NCBI GenBank assembly: GCA_017469925.1
Contig: JAFUFK010000013.1
Span: 186,001 to 250,000, forward strand
Length of the DNA: 64,000 bases
Direction of reading: 5' to 3'
Origin: Bacteroidaceae bacterium
Lineage (GTDB): Bacteria; Bacteroidota; Bacteroidia; Bacteroidales; Bacteroidaceae
Made by a program: the position numbers and the translations under genes. Below are positions 46,037 through 55,425 of the stretch, one piece after another (positions within the stretch are counted from its first letter, which is position 1; each line of letters begins with the position of its first letter). A model generated the notes under the pieces. It was not told where the DNA came from. It made no database searches and saw only the letters and a program-made list of their open reading frames with translations.

Positions 46037-46996
46037 TTAATGGGATGGGAAGAATCGGGGAGAGACGAGCGAGTCGAGTGCCGACTGACGGATTCGGCGT
46101 TCGCGGGTACGAAGCCACTTGTAGGCCGTCTGAGCTTCGCTCTCCTGAGGCAGACGACCAGGGGTGAACGTCCACGTGGTGTCGGCCACCTCGGCAGGTA
46201 CTTGATAGTCTTGTACCAGTATGGCCTGCAAGGTGTCGCGGTTTGGTTGCCTGTTCAGTTGGCCGACGGCCTTGTTATAGATGCGAAGCAGAGTCGCGAC
46301 CTGAGCCACCCGTCGCTTGTCCGCCAACAGTTGCCTGCTGATGGCCAGGCAGGTGAAGGAGATGGCCGAGTCGCTTGTCGTGTAAAGCCTGTTGTGACCC
46401 TTCTCCTCGGCCTGTGTGGCGTATGGCTCGGGCAGCATGGCCCCATCCACAAGCTGGTCCGTGAGCATCGAGGTGCGCAGGCGGATGTCGTTAATCTGTG
46501 GGCGGTAGATGGCGGCCTGCTCCAGCCCGGCCTGCTTCATCAGTTCGTCGCTCCAGTAGTCGGCCCAAGTCAGTCGGTCGAGTGCCACCATGCGCTCGTT
46601 CAAGTGTTTCAGCGTGCGTATTCTCGCCTTCTTGGCCGTCACGAGACTTAGCCGCCCGCCCGTGGTCATGATGGCGCGGAGGGGCGTGGAGTCGCCTTGC
46701 ATCTCGAGCAGTCGGGGCAAGTCGGTCAGGGCTACCTCAGTACGTCTGTTGAGCAAGGCCGTATCGCAGTCCATCTGGGAGAGATAGGTCTGCAGCCTGA
46801 CGTCGAGTCCTTCTGCCTCGAACATACCCATTCGCTGGGCGTAGTAGAGTGGAAAGCAGTCGATGACGGGCATCGTGGCTACGTGAAGGGCCAAGGAGTC
46901 CCGTCTCGCCAGTTCCTCCGGAGAGATAGCATCCTGCCCCTTCTGACAGGACAGTAGGAGCAGGATGCCTAAAAGTAGTGACGAGTGTCGTTTCAA
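46037..46996 (-). CDS. Substrate-binding lipoprotein, NMT1/SsuA-like
   Basis: 319 residues. A lipoprotein signal ends LLLLSCQKG. The body follows the SsuA/THI5 periplasmic-binding fold: CFPLYYAQRMGMFEAEGLDVRL, then VALTDLPRLLEMQGD and MLPEPYATQAEEKG. Such proteins bind sulfonates, nitrate or thiamine precursors for an ABC importer. No permease or ATPase gene is nearby, which is odd. It starts 4 bases after the pgk stop. Confidence 0.82.
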   Translation of the reverse strand: MKRHSSLLLGILLLLSCQKGQDAISPEELARRDSLALHVATMPVIDCFPLYYAQRMGMFEAEGLDVRLQTYLSQMDCDTALLNRRTEVALTDLPRLLEMQGDSTPLRAIMTTGGRLSLVTAKKARIRTLKHLNERMVALDRLTWADYWSDELMKQAGLEQAAIYRPQINDIRLRTSMLTDQLVDGAMLPEPYATQAEEKGHNRLYTTSDSAISFTCLAISRQLLADKRRVAQVATLLRIYNKAVGQLNRQPNRDTLQAILVQDYQVPAEVADTTWTFTPGRLPQESEAQTAYKWLRTRERRIRQSALDSLVSPRFFPSH

Positions 46997-47000
46997 GTCT

Positions 47001-48269
47001 TTAGCCCTTAATAGCAGCTACGCCGGGGAGCACCTTGCCTTCGATGGCCTCGAGCAGAGCACCGCCACCCGTGCTGATGTAGCTGACCTGGTCCTCAAGA
47101 CCGAACTTGTGCACGCAAGCTACGGAGTCGCCGCCGCCGATGAGCGAGAAGGCTCCCTCGGCAGTTGCCTTTGCAACAGCCTCGCCTACGGCACGGCTGC
47201 CGGCGCAGAAGTCGTCGCACTCGAAGCAGCCGGCAGGACCGTTCCACAGGATGGTCTTTGCGCCTTCGATGGCCTTGGCAAACTTAGCCTGACTCTTAGG
47301 ACCTACGTCGAGGCCGTCCCAGCCTGCTTCAATGGCGTTGGAGGGGAATGTCTTCACTTCGGCTCCGGGCTTTACGGAGAATGTGCCGAAGTCGTAACCG
47401 GTGCAGCAAACGCTGTCCTCGGCCAGCACGAGCTCTACGCCGTTCTTCTTGGCCATTTCCTCTACGCCGAGGGCTACGTCCAGTTTGTCGAGTTCTACGA
47501 TAGAGTTACCAATCTCGCCACCGTGAGCCTTCATGAAGGTGTAGGTCATACCGCCGCAGAGGATGAGCTTATCAACCTTGCCCAGCAGGTTCTCGATGAT
47601 GCCAATCTTGGTGCTCACCTTCGAACCACCCATAATGGCCACGAAGGGGCGGCGGATGTCGTTCAGTACGTTATCGACGGCCTTCACTTCCTTCTCCATC
47701 AGGAAGCCGAGCATCTTGTTGTCCTGGTCGAAGTAGTCGGCGATGACAGCCGTAGAGGCATGTTTGCGGTGAGCCGTTCCGAAGGCGTCCATTACGTAGC
47801 AGTCGGCGTAGCTGGCCAGTGTCTTGGCAAACTCCTTCTGGCTCTCCTTCATGGCCTTCTTGGCCTCGTCGTATTCGGGAGTGCCCTTCTCCACGCCTAC
47901 GGGCTTGCCTTCCTCTTCGGGATAGAAGCGGAGGTTCTCGAGCAGCAGCACCTCACCTGGTTTCAGGGCAGCAGCCTCGGCCTGAGCCTTAGCGCAGTCG
48001 GGGGCAAACTTCACGTCGGTGCCCAGTGCCTTTGCCACGGCATCCTTGATTTGGCCCAGCGACATCTTGGGGTTCACCTTGCCCTTGGGCTTGCCCATGT
48101 GGGACATGATGATGAGCGAGCCACCCTGCTCGAGGATGTGCTTCAGTGTGGGCAGGGCACCGCGGATGCGGGTGTCGTCGGTGATGTTACCATTTCCGTC
48201 CAGGGGCACGTTGAAGTCAACGCGCACGATTGCCTTCTTACCGGCAAAGTTAAATTCGTTGATTGTCAT
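47001..48269 (-). CDS. pgk: Phosphoglycerate kinase
   Basis: 422 residues. [12 protein letters not shown] at the N-terminus, [20 protein letters not shown] and the C-terminal GGGDSVAC complete the PGK signature. It makes ATP and 3-phosphoglycerate in glycolysis. A minus-strand TATCTTTG lies at 48331-48324, preceded by TTTAACGTTTAACG-type repeats. It leads the run pgk, lipoprotein, TPR, thioredoxin-like. Confidence 0.98.
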   Translation of the reverse strand: MTINEFNFAGKKAIVRVDFNVPLDGNGNITDDTRIRGALPTLKHILEQGGSLIIMSHMGKPKGKVNPKMSLGQIKDAVAKALGTDVKFAPDCAKAQAEAAALKPGEVLLLENLRFYPEEEGKPVGVEKGTPEYDEAKKAMKESQKEFAKTLASYADCYVMDAFGTAHRKHASTAVIADYFDQDNKMLGFLMEKEVKAVDNVLNDIRRPFVAIMGGSKVSTKIGIIENLLGKVDKLILCGGMTYTFMKAHGGEIGNSIVELDKLDVALGVEEMAKKNGVELVLAEDSVCCTGYDFGTFSVKPGAEVKTFPSNAIEAGWDGLDVGPKSQAKFAKAIEGAKTILWNGPAGCFECDDFCAGSRAVGEAVAKATAEGAFSLIGGGDSVACVHKFGLEDQVSYISTGGGALLEAIEGKVLPGVAAIKG

Positions 48270-48353
48270 TGTTATAAGGGTTTAAAAATTTAATGTTTAA
48301 CGTTTAACGGTTAATTACGCCTACAAAGATACGAAATAATTGTGAATTATCCA

Positions 48354-48995
48354 TTATCCGTTATCAATTTTTCTGAGGCATGTGCCCAGCAGGCCACATT
48401 CCTCGCACTTCGGCTTGCGGGCAAGGCAGACGTAGCGACCGTGCAGTATGAGCCAATGGTGGGCCTTGGGGATGAGTCGCTCGGGGATGTTCCGGGTCAG
48501 TTCGCGCTCGACGGAGTAGGGCGTCGTACACCTCTTGGGCACCAACCCGATGCGATGGCTCACGCGAAAGACGTGCGTATCGACCGCCATTGCCGCCTTC
48601 CTGAAGACCACGCTCTGGATGACATTTGCCGTCTTCCGGCCCACGCCGGGTAACTTCACGAGTTGCTCCAATGTATTGGGCACTTCTCCTTGAAACTCAG
48701 CGAGTAACATTCTGGACATTTCTATGAGGTGGCGAGCCTTGCTGTTAGGGTAAGAGACACTCCTGACGTAGTCGTAGATGACCTCGGGCGTGGCCAGTGC
48801 CATTGCTTCGGCAGTGGGGTAGTCCTGGAACAGCCGAGGGGTCACCATGTTCACTCGCTTGTCGGTGCACTGGGCACTTAGGATGACGGCCACCAGCAGC
48901 TGGAAGGGCGACTCGTACCGAAGTTCCGTCTCGGCCTCGGGCATAGCCTCTTCGAAGTAGGCTATCACGCGTGCGTACAATTCTTTTTTCTTCAT
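48354..48995 (-). CDS. nth: Endonuclease III
   Basis: 213 residues from the ATG at 48995. The helix-hairpin-helix LPGVGRKTANV carries catalytic Lys121, and VDTHVFR gives Asp139. The C-terminal 4Fe-4S loop has spacing C-x6-C-x2-C-x5-C (CLARKPKCEECGLLGTC). It removes oxidised pyrimidines from DNA. It is divergent from the M64 peptidase gene. Confidence 0.96.
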   Translation of the reverse strand: MKKKELYARVIAYFEEAMPEAETELRYESPFQLLVAVILSAQCTDKRVNMVTPRLFQDYPTAEAMALATPEVIYDYVRSVSYPNSKARHLIEMSRMLLAEFQGEVPNTLEQLVKLPGVGRKTANVIQSVVFRKAAMAVDTHVFRVSHRIGLVPKRCTTPYSVERELTRNIPERLIPKAHHWLILHGRYVCLARKPKCEECGLLGTCLRKIDNG

Positions 48996-49100
48996 GTTGC
49001 CACAAAAATACAAATAAAAGTTCAAAGTTTAATGCCCCGACGGCCAAAAGTTCGCAAATAATTCGTATATTTGTCGGACAATCAATCCCCCGACAGCTCT

Positions 49101-50375
49101 ATGCGTAAGATTCTCCTCGCCCTCCTGCTCACTTCTCACTCCCTCACGTCCCACTCCTTCACTTCTCACTTCCTCGACCGCACGCTGCGCCTCGACTATA
49201 CCTTCAGTGGCAACAACCGTGAGACCCACATCGCACTCGACGCCCTTTCGCAGAGCGAGGGATGGTACGGCCGGCGGACCAACCTAGACAAGCTGCTCCT
49301 GCGCGGCAACGGCCAGCTGACGGTCACCGACACCCTGGGCCACGACACCCTCTATCGCCACTCCTTCAGCACACTCTTCCAGGAGTGGCAGACCTACGAG
49401 GAGGCCACCCGCCTGAACCGTTCCTTCGAGAACACCTTCCTCATCCCCTTTCCCCGCGAAGCGGTAGATGTCACCCTGACCCTGCTCGATACCCACAATC
49501 GCGAGCAGGCCCGCCTGACCCACCGCATCCGTCCCGACGACATACTTATCCGCAGGATTGGCGAGCGGAACGTCACCCCCTGGGAGTACCTTCGCCGCGG
49601 CGGGGATTCGCGCCGCTGCATCGACGTGGCCATTGTGGCGGAAGGCTATCGCGAGGACGAGATGGAGCTCTTCCGCCGGGATTGCCAGGTCACCCTTGAG
49701 GCCATCCTTTCCCACGAACCTTTCCGGAGCGAGGCCGACCGCTTCAACTTCATTGCCGTAGCCGCGCCATCGCAGGAGAGCGGCGTCTCCATCCCTCACA
49801 AGGGCGTGTGGCGACAGACGGCCCTCATGTCTCACTTCGACACGTTCTATAGCGACCGCTATCTGACCACCCTCCAGCTGCGACGCCTCCACGACCTACT
49901 GGCAGGCATTCCCTACGAGCACATCATCGTCCTGGCCAATACCGACAACTACGGCGGCGGCGGTATCTACAACAGCTACCTCATGTCGGTCGCCCACAAT
50001 GCGAAGGCCCGTCCCGTCGTCGTCCACGAGTTTGGCCACTCCTTTGCCGGCCTGGCCGACGAATACTTCTACGACGACATGTTCGAGACTCCCTATCCCG
50101 CCGACACCGAGCCCTGGGAGCCCAACCTGACGACGCTGGTCGATTTCGCTTCGAAGTGGAGGGACATGCTCCCCGCAGGCACAGCGATTCCCACCCCGAC
50201 GGACGGTCAGGACCCTTACAATCGTATCGGAGTCTATGAGGGTGGCGGCTATCAGTCGCACGGCGTCTATCGCCCGGCCCAGGAGTGTCGCATGAAGACC
50301 AACGAAGCCCCCGTCTTCTGCCCCGTCTGCCAGCGGGCCATACGCCGCATCATCCGTTATCAGACGCAGGAGTAA
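49101..50375 (+). CDS. Secreted M64 family metallopeptidase
   Basis: 424 residues from the ATG at 49101. A short signal is followed at once by a repeated TSHSLTSHSFTSHF stretch encoded by TCAC-rich DNA (49128-49175). The zinc motif is HEFGHSFAGLADE, with further M64 marks DVAIVAEGYREDE and ILANTDNYGGGGIYN. The C-terminal CRMKTNEAPVFCPVC may bind a second metal or form disulfides. M64 includes IgA peptidases, but most Bacteroidales members are uncharacterised. A -7 element TATATTTG is at 49066-49073. It overlaps the convergent LOG-like gene by 26 bases. Confidence 0.9.
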   Translation: MRKILLALLLTSHSLTSHSFTSHFLDRTLRLDYTFSGNNRETHIALDALSQSEGWYGRRTNLDKLLLRGNGQLTVTDTLGHDTLYRHSFSTLFQEWQTYEEATRLNRSFENTFLIPFPREAVDVTLTLLDTHNREQARLTHRIRPDDILIRRIGERNVTPWEYLRRGGDSRRCIDVAIVAEGYREDEMELFRRDCQVTLEAILSHEPFRSEADRFNFIAVAAPSQESGVSIPHKGVWRQTALMSHFDTFYSDRYLTTLQLRRLHDLLAGIPYEHIIVLANTDNYGGGGIYNSYLMSVAHNAKARPVVVHEFGHSFAGLADEYFYDDMFETPYPADTEPWEPNLTTLVDFASKWRDMLPAGTAIPTPTDGQDPYNRIGVYEGGGYQSHGVYRPAQECRMKTNEAPVFCPVCQRAIRRIIRYQTQE

Positions 50376-51480
50376 AGCGCACGATTCCCTCCACAATCTC
50401 GTCGTCCTGGTCGCTGATGAGCAGTATCAGGTTCTTGTAGCGCCCCTTCCTTACGAGGTCGAGTATCAGGGGATACACCGGGACATCCTCCGTCCAGAAC
50501 CGCCTGCCGGCAAACACCATCGGACTGGCGTAGCCAAACGACAGATAGTGGTTCTGCACGGCATCTTGGAATATCTCTTGCAGGGTGCCTGCTGCCCCGG
50601 GCGTAAAGATGATGCCCCCCTTGGCAATGGTCAGGATGCCGTCTTCCCGGATAGAGTTGTCGAAGTATTTGGCAATCCTTGTCGCCAACGGTGTGGCGGG
50701 CTCGTGCCCATAGAGCCAAGTCGGGATGCCCAGGCTCTCGTACCGAGTCTGAGGGAATCGCTCCCTTACCCTGAAGGCCATCTCCAGCCACTCCGGGTCG
50801 CGAAACTCGGGAGCCTCGCCCAGCATCGCCAGGGCCTCGTCCAGTTCCTCTTCGCTGCGTCCGGCCATCCACGCCCCCAGGTGCGTAGCCTCCATCGCCC
50901 CTGGTCCGCCGCCGCTCACCATCAGTTTGCCCCGTTCGGTCAGCCGCTTGCTGACGCGGGCCACCTGGGCATAGCTTGCAGCCTTGCGCGAGACACCATG
51001 ACCGCCCATCACGCCCACGATGTCCTCCTCGCGATACCCGTCGAGGAAGTGGTGCAGGGCATTGCTGATAGAGTGGTCGTGCAGGGTTCGGGCCAGGGTC
51101 TCCTTGATGTCGGTCGATTGCTTCCCGCGCTCCAGATAATGCTTATAGACGCGCGCATCGAACGTCCGCGCCAGCGTCTCAGGCCGCCCCTGTTCGTAGC
51201 CCTCGTAGAGGGTCTCGGCCGTATAGAGCTCCGTCTGGAAGCGGAACAGCTCGCCCATGTTCGGGAACACCAGGCTGTCCGTCAGCCGCCGCTTCAGTCC
51301 GTGAGGCATCTGGCAAGCCAGGAACAGGCAGTCGCGATACTGATGCGCCAGGGCCCGCTCGGCCTGTTCGCGCAAGTCAACCCCGTGGAAGGCCACCCGT
51401 CGCAGGGGCACGTCGGTCGGTCGGCTCATCACCTCCGCCAGCGCCTCCCGGGTCTTAATCTCCGTGTAGTTGGTTCTCAT
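50350..51480 (-). CDS. LOG-like Rossmann nucleotide-binding protein
   Basis: 376 residues. The lysine-decarboxylase-like/LOG core is visible as VMGGHGVSR, SGGGPGAMEATHLGA and TPGAAGTLQEIFQ. The last is a variant of PGGxGTxxE, with Ala in place of the second Gly. About 150 extra N-terminal residues precede the core, and it is longer than cytokinin-type LOGs. Members cleave nucleoside monophosphates; activity here is untested. It is a single gene. Confidence 0.82.
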   Translation of the reverse strand: MRTNYTEIKTREALAEVMSRPTDVPLRRVAFHGVDLREQAERALAHQYRDCLFLACQMPHGLKRRLTDSLVFPNMGELFRFQTELYTAETLYEGYEQGRPETLARTFDARVYKHYLERGKQSTDIKETLARTLHDHSISNALHHFLDGYREEDIVGVMGGHGVSRKAASYAQVARVSKRLTERGKLMVSGGGPGAMEATHLGAWMAGRSEEELDEALAMLGEAPEFRDPEWLEMAFRVRERFPQTRYESLGIPTWLYGHEPATPLATRIAKYFDNSIREDGILTIAKGGIIFTPGAAGTLQEIFQDAVQNHYLSFGYASPMVFAGRRFWTEDVPVYPLILDLVRKGRYKNLILLISDQDDEIVEGIVRFTPASDNG

Positions 51481-51588
51481 GGTCGTACGAAATGTAGATA
51501 AAAGTTAATCTCCCGCAAATTTAGCAAATAAATGTGAATCCCTAAACTTTTAAGCCGTTAAACGCTTAAACTTTTAAACATTTATTCG

Positions 51589-51596
51589 TACCTTTG
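51589..51596 (+). promoter_or_regulatory. -7 element before the barrel-like protein
   Basis: TACCTTTG, 22 bases before the ATG. Immediately upstream is a run of TTAAACxxTTAAAC repeats (51546-51580). Confidence 0.55.
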
Positions 51597-51618
51597 CACC
51601 CAGAAACCCCTGTCGGAT

Positions 51619-52254
51619 ATGCGTCAACTGCTCCTACTCGCCACGTTCCTCCTCGTCCTCCCCCTCTCGGCTCAGGAAGACGAAGGACTCGTCTCCGTCG
51701 ATACTCTCACCTCTCACCGCTCACCGCTCACCCCTCACCAGCGCGAAGCGCTCCCCTGGCGCGTCAGCGCTTCCCCTCACCTCTCACCTCTAACCTCTAA
51801 CCCCTCACCTCTTCACCTCTCCGTCGATATGGGCGTTACGGTAGGCTTTGGGTGGCACAACCCCTGGCGCGGAGCCTCGTTCTTCACTTCGGTGTCCGGA
51901 GCCTACGTCTATCCCGTCAACCCGCGCCTGACGCTCGTTGGCGGTGCCACCCTCACCAACTTCACGGGATGGGGCGGCGGTACCACGTTGGGCCTCTTTG
52001 CCCAGGCCAACTATCAGTTCACGCCACGCCTCGACGGTTCGGTCTATCTCGTCCACGACTTCGGTCTCCTCGACGGCCGTCAGCGCCTGATGGGTCCCGC
52101 TCCCACGCCCCGTTTTGCGTCGCCCGCCACCACGCTAGGTGCCGACCTTGGCATCCGCCTCGGCGACCATTCGAAGTTAAGCGTCGGCCTGAGCGTCACC
52201 CGCAGCCAGCAACCTCTCTACCTCGGCGGCCCCTTCTTCTCGCCCTATTGGTAA
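51619..52254 (+). CDS. Small outer-membrane barrel-like protein with an inserted simple-repeat segment
   Basis: 211 residues. A signal peptide (1-18, ending LPLSAQ) is followed at about residues 30-68 by a Ser/Pro/Leu/His-rich stretch (LTSHRSPLTPH..., HLSPLTSNPSPLHLS). That stretch is encoded by repeated CTCACC units. The rest alternates hydrophobic and polar residues as in an 8-stranded outer-membrane barrel: VTVGFGWHNPW, LTLVGGATLTNFT, LGLFAQANYQFTPRL. The final aromatic is Trp. Function unknown. Confidence 0.72.
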   Translation: MRQLLLLATFLLVLPLSAQEDEGLVSVDTLTSHRSPLTPHQREALPWRVSASPHLSPLTSNPSPLHLSVDMGVTVGFGWHNPWRGASFFTSVSGAYVYPVNPRLTLVGGATLTNFTGWGGGTTLGLFAQANYQFTPRLDGSVYLVHDFGLLDGRQRLMGPAPTPRFASPATTLGADLGIRLGDHSKLSVGLSVTRSQQPLYLGGPFFSPYW

Positions 52255-52306
52255 GGGGCGTCTTAGGTAACGAGTTGGTGACAGATGTGAGGGATATTTT
52301 CAATCT

Positions 52307-53467
52307 CTATGGGAAACTTGTCCGCATAGCTAAGGTAACGGCTTCGCCCACAAGTGCCATGTTTGCCAGCAGATAGTGGCTATAATTGCCTATACGAAAT
52401 GTTGAACCAGCAATTTCAGCAGTCTTCAGCAATCCGTTACGAACCTCTTCGTCTTGGAAATAGGTTGCACTGCCGATAGCAAATGCCGTCCCCGACGGAC
52501 TGAGATTGCCTATGATGGGACCTGCATCTACATCCATCCCGAGCCAGCAGGAACGGTCGTAGTATTCCTTGATGCCCATAGGGCTTCGTTGCAGGAAGAC
52601 CATTTTCATCTTCTCATATTGCTCTCGGGCAAAGCCTTCGTCCACAAACGTCAGATAATAGCAGTTCAGCGCAGAATAGGAACCCTTTATCGGTTCCGAA
52701 AGTTCAGAGCCGTCATAGTTCAAGAACGATTTCAGCAGGCCCGTCTCTTTGTCACACCACTCGGTCTTTGCCTTATCCACCCAGGTGCGGACTATCTCCG
52801 CATACCTGTCATCTACTTGCCGTGTGTAGTTCGACAGAGCGACCAATGTCACCAACATATCGGGCACGTAAACGGCTTCACCCGGATATGTCTGCAAGTT
52901 CAGCGTAGGGCTCTTCTTCATGCGCCTCACCAAAGTGGCACACAACTTCCCATACAGATCGTCATATTTGTCGGAGTCCGAAACCTCCCTGTAGCCACTT
53001 ACCATCCAAGCCAGAATGCTGAGGTACGACATGTGACTCTTATCACCTTCCAGACTCTCCAGAGGGTCTTCACGCCATCGTGCCGCATCGTAGTTCCGCA
53101 ACGTCGCCGACATGACGATGCCGATAAGTCTGTCAACCTCTTCCATCGAGCGTTCCCGCTCTTCGGGATATAGCTTTGCGATGTTTACCAGCGCTGCCGA
53201 AAACATTGCACATGAATACATTGCCCACTCGCCCTGAAACTGTTCACCGATGGAGTTCGGCATCGCATCGAGTACTCCTGCCGGTGTCGTCACCAAAAGG
53301 TTACTGAGGTAATTGCGGCGACGCAAGATGTCAGCTTTCTCACCCTCAAGCGTACCGTGTCCGCTTGTCGCACATGCCACCCATAGCATCTTGCCGCCGA
53401 TGACGAATGCAAGAAAGACTATCAGCTTCAGTAATCGCCGAAATGGCTTTTTTAGTCGTCTGCCCAT
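52307..53467 (-). CDS. Membrane-anchored helical-barrel protein, unknown
   Basis: 386 residues. An N-terminal membrane anchor (about 12-32) leads into an all-helical body with paired helices (GEWAMYSCAMFSAALVNIA, GDKSHMSYLSILAWMVSGYRE, YVPDMLVTLVALSNYTRQ). This looks like an (alpha/alpha)6 barrel. It reminds me of linalool dehydratase/isomerase-type (Ldi) domain proteins, but I cannot confirm the catalytic residues. It is the last gene of a minus-strand run beginning at the helicase; the gap to the DUF805-like gene is 10 bases. Confidence 0.6.
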   Translation of the reverse strand: MGRRLKKPFRRLLKLIVFLAFVIGGKMLWVACATSGHGTLEGEKADILRRRNYLSNLLVTTPAGVLDAMPNSIGEQFQGEWAMYSCAMFSAALVNIAKLYPEERERSMEEVDRLIGIVMSATLRNYDAARWREDPLESLEGDKSHMSYLSILAWMVSGYREVSDSDKYDDLYGKLCATLVRRMKKSPTLNLQTYPGEAVYVPDMLVTLVALSNYTRQVDDRYAEIVRTWVDKAKTEWCDKETGLLKSFLNYDGSELSEPIKGSYSALNCYYLTFVDEGFAREQYEKMKMVFLQRSPMGIKEYYDRSCWLGMDVDAGPIIGNLSPSGTAFAIGSATYFQDEEVRNGLLKTAEIAGSTFRIGNYSHYLLANMALVGEAVTLAMRTSFP

Positions 53468-53477
53468 AGTTACTCAA

Positions 53478-53669
53478 TCAGTCCTCCTCCTCGAACGTGC
53501 GCGCTCTCTTTCCCATGAGCAACCAGAAGGGATTATAAAAAGGTATGAGACAGAAGTACCGACTGCGTTCCATATCATGGCAACGCTTGATAATGTATCC
53601 CATTGTTATAGAAATACTTACCAATGTTTCTTTGGGCAAAAGGAAATTAAACAACGCTCTTTTCATCAT
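53478..53669 (-). CDS. Short DUF805-like membrane protein, N-terminally reduced
   Basis: 63 residues. IKRCHDMERSRYFCLIPFYNPFWLLM follows the conserved DUF805 signature (R-x-x-HD...S...IP). Full-length DUF805 proteins are about twice as long with more membrane segments; here only the last part remains. The start overlaps the upstream lipoprotein stop by four bases (ATGA), so it is probably still translated rather than dead. Confidence 0.6.
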   Translation of the reverse strand: MMKRALFNFLLPKETLVSISITMGYIIKRCHDMERSRYFCLIPFYNPFWLLMGKRARTFEEED

Positions 53670-54793
53670 TCGCCTACTTCTGGAAACAGCATCATGTAAT
53701 CATCCCAAACAGAGTTACCAACCATAGCATAACCATATCTGACAATATTGTCATAGGTCGCCAGATAGCAGAAGCCATTGACCGCTTTGATGTCTTTGGG
53801 ATTGTCTATGATTCTCTGGAGAATGGTGTTTAGGCACCGATAGCGCATATCGTTATACTCCAAATTTAGAATCACGCCATCTCGCGAGGGACTTATCTTC
53901 AATTGTTTCCTACACCGCCACGTAAGCCAGACTTTCTGTAAAAAGCGTGAGTATTGCCCCGACATCATCAACTCTTCCATTATTGATTCGGAACTTGGAC
54001 GTTTGCTTTCCTCCTCGTCGTCTTCATATCTCCTCTGGTGGGCATATTCTATTGTATAAAGACACTTTTGGTCAAAATTCCGCGCCTGCTTTATCTTTTG
54101 CAACAACAGGTTCTCACTCTTCTCTGATTGCTCTTCCCGTAAGGGATAAACAGACTTGTAGAAATCGGGGATAAATTGTTCTGCATCCAAATATTCATTT
54201 ACATCCTCCTGTGTAATCTTCCCGTAATGCTTAAGAGCAAATCTTTCACTAAATTTCTCTACGAGCTTCATATATGCTCCATTCACTTTTTCCCATAAGA
54301 TAGTATCTTCTTCATCCCATTGTTCGGAGTTTCGTGGAAGAGTATTTGCCATATATTCCACATATTCCTTGGTAGCCTTCCGCGCTTCCGGGTCTTTTAT
54401 GATGTCGGTTTTAAGTTGTTTTATTTCGTCAGTGGTGACGATGCCCATACGGAATCCCAGTTCCGCATCACAATATGCCGCATGCATGATGGCATAGCAG
54501 TTGGCCAAATCCACCATGTCGCGGACTACGGGAATATTGGGCAACTTCATGCTTGGTCTGAAGTAGATATCCTTATCCGACAATATCTCAATGGGAATTT
54601 CACCTCCGCAGTCCTCCTCGTCATCAATATCCTCATCGATATCAGGAACATTACTCTCCACTCCATTAGCAGACTGCGCGTTAATAACTTCACGATTGCC
54701 CGTGACACTTTCTTTGCTGCCTTTCTTTCCACAGCTCACCAGTACAAGTAATACAGCTGCAATAATCAAATTTATCCGTTTCATAGTTTTCAT
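53666..54793 (-). CDS. Acidic lipoprotein, unknown
   Basis: 375 residues (or 372 from the ATG at 54784). A lipoprotein signal ends VLVSCGKKG and is followed by an acidic stretch (DIDEDIDDEEDCG). The remainder is helical and charged, with no motif I know. It lies inside the A+T-rich operon between a 145-residue protein and the DUF805-like gene. Its codon use differs clearly from the left half of the window. Confidence 0.68.
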   Translation of the reverse strand: MKTMKRINLIIAAVLLVLVSCGKKGSKESVTGNREVINAQSANGVESNVPDIDEDIDDEEDCGGEIPIEILSDKDIYFRPSMKLPNIPVVRDMVDLANCYAIMHAAYCDAELGFRMGIVTTDEIKQLKTDIIKDPEARKATKEYVEYMANTLPRNSEQWDEEDTILWEKVNGAYMKLVEKFSERFALKHYGKITQEDVNEYLDAEQFIPDFYKSVYPLREEQSEKSENLLLQKIKQARNFDQKCLYTIEYAHQRRYEDDEEESKRPSSESIMEELMMSGQYSRFLQKVWLTWRCRKQLKISPSRDGVILNLEYNDMRYRCLNTILQRIIDNPKDIKAVNGFCYLATYDNIVRYGYAMVGNSVWDDYMMLFPEVGE

Positions 54794-54802
54794 TCTTTAT
54801 GT

Positions 54803-55240
54803 TTATATGTCTGTTCTGTACATGTACTTATGAATAAGGTAGTATATTTCATTAGGTGAGAATCCGAGTCTACTCCAAAGGCTGTTATACACCTTAATCA
54901 TGCGTTCACGTGTTTCTGGGTCTCGAATGAGAATCCGTAAATTATACGTATTGCTTACCATATACTCCAATGCTTGGCGGTTTGTGATTGTGCGTACGAT
55001 TGCAACAATCTTTTCAAAGTCTTGATATTGCGACTCAAGTTCTGCTATTTGTCTTTTCGTCAGCCCTATATACCAGGCAGCCTTTTCTAAATAGTTTGAC
55101 GCATCTATGTAGTTATAGCCACCTACTTGATTTCCGAAATAGTCAAGTAGAAAATAAAGTGCAAACCTCTGCTCATCCGTCAGCATATCATAAGGAGGCT
55201 GCGGCTTACGCGTCCTGTTGAAAATGTCTAATAGTCCCAT
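54803..55240 (-). CDS. 145-residue helical protein, unknown
   Basis: From the ATG at 55240 (MGLLDIFNRTRKPQPPYD). It is soluble, mostly helical, and rich in Tyr and Gln. The ends of the helices (LTDEQRFALYFLLDYFG, RLGFSPNEIYYLIHKY) loosely recall TerB-like all-helical proteins, but I would not assign it. It is preceded after 17 bases by a 53-residue membrane protein. Confidence 0.6.
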   Translation of the reverse strand: MGLLDIFNRTRKPQPPYDMLTDEQRFALYFLLDYFGNQVGGYNYIDASNYLEKAAWYIGLTKRQIAELESQYQDFEKIVAIVRTITNRQALEYMVSNTYNLRILIRDPETRERMIKVYNSLWSRLGFSPNEIYYLIHKYMYRTDI

Positions 55241-55257
55241 GTCTTTACTTTTAGTTG

Positions 55258-55419
55258 TTAACAATTCTCTTTATCTTTGTTTTTATTGTTCGACCGATAC
55301 AAAAGGAATGCTCCTAGAGCCATCCAAAATGCAGGCCCAAATACACTATGACCAGCGGAAACCGCGCCCATGAATGCGAATAATCCCAATACTATAATTA
55401 TCCATCCTGTCGTTTTCAT
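55258..55419 (-). CDS. 53-residue membrane protein
   Basis: Read by hand: an ATG at 55419 opens a frame of 53 codons ending TAA at 55258. There are two hydrophobic helices (GWIIIVLGLFAFMGAVSAG and PAFWMALGAFLLY) and a charged tail NKNKDKENC. It starts 6 bases after the preceding stop, like a genuine operon member. Function unknown. Confidence 0.55.
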   Translation of the reverse strand: MKTTGWIIIVLGLFAFMGAVSAGHSVFGPAFWMALGAFLLYRSNNKNKDKENC

Positions 55420-55425
55420 ATTACA

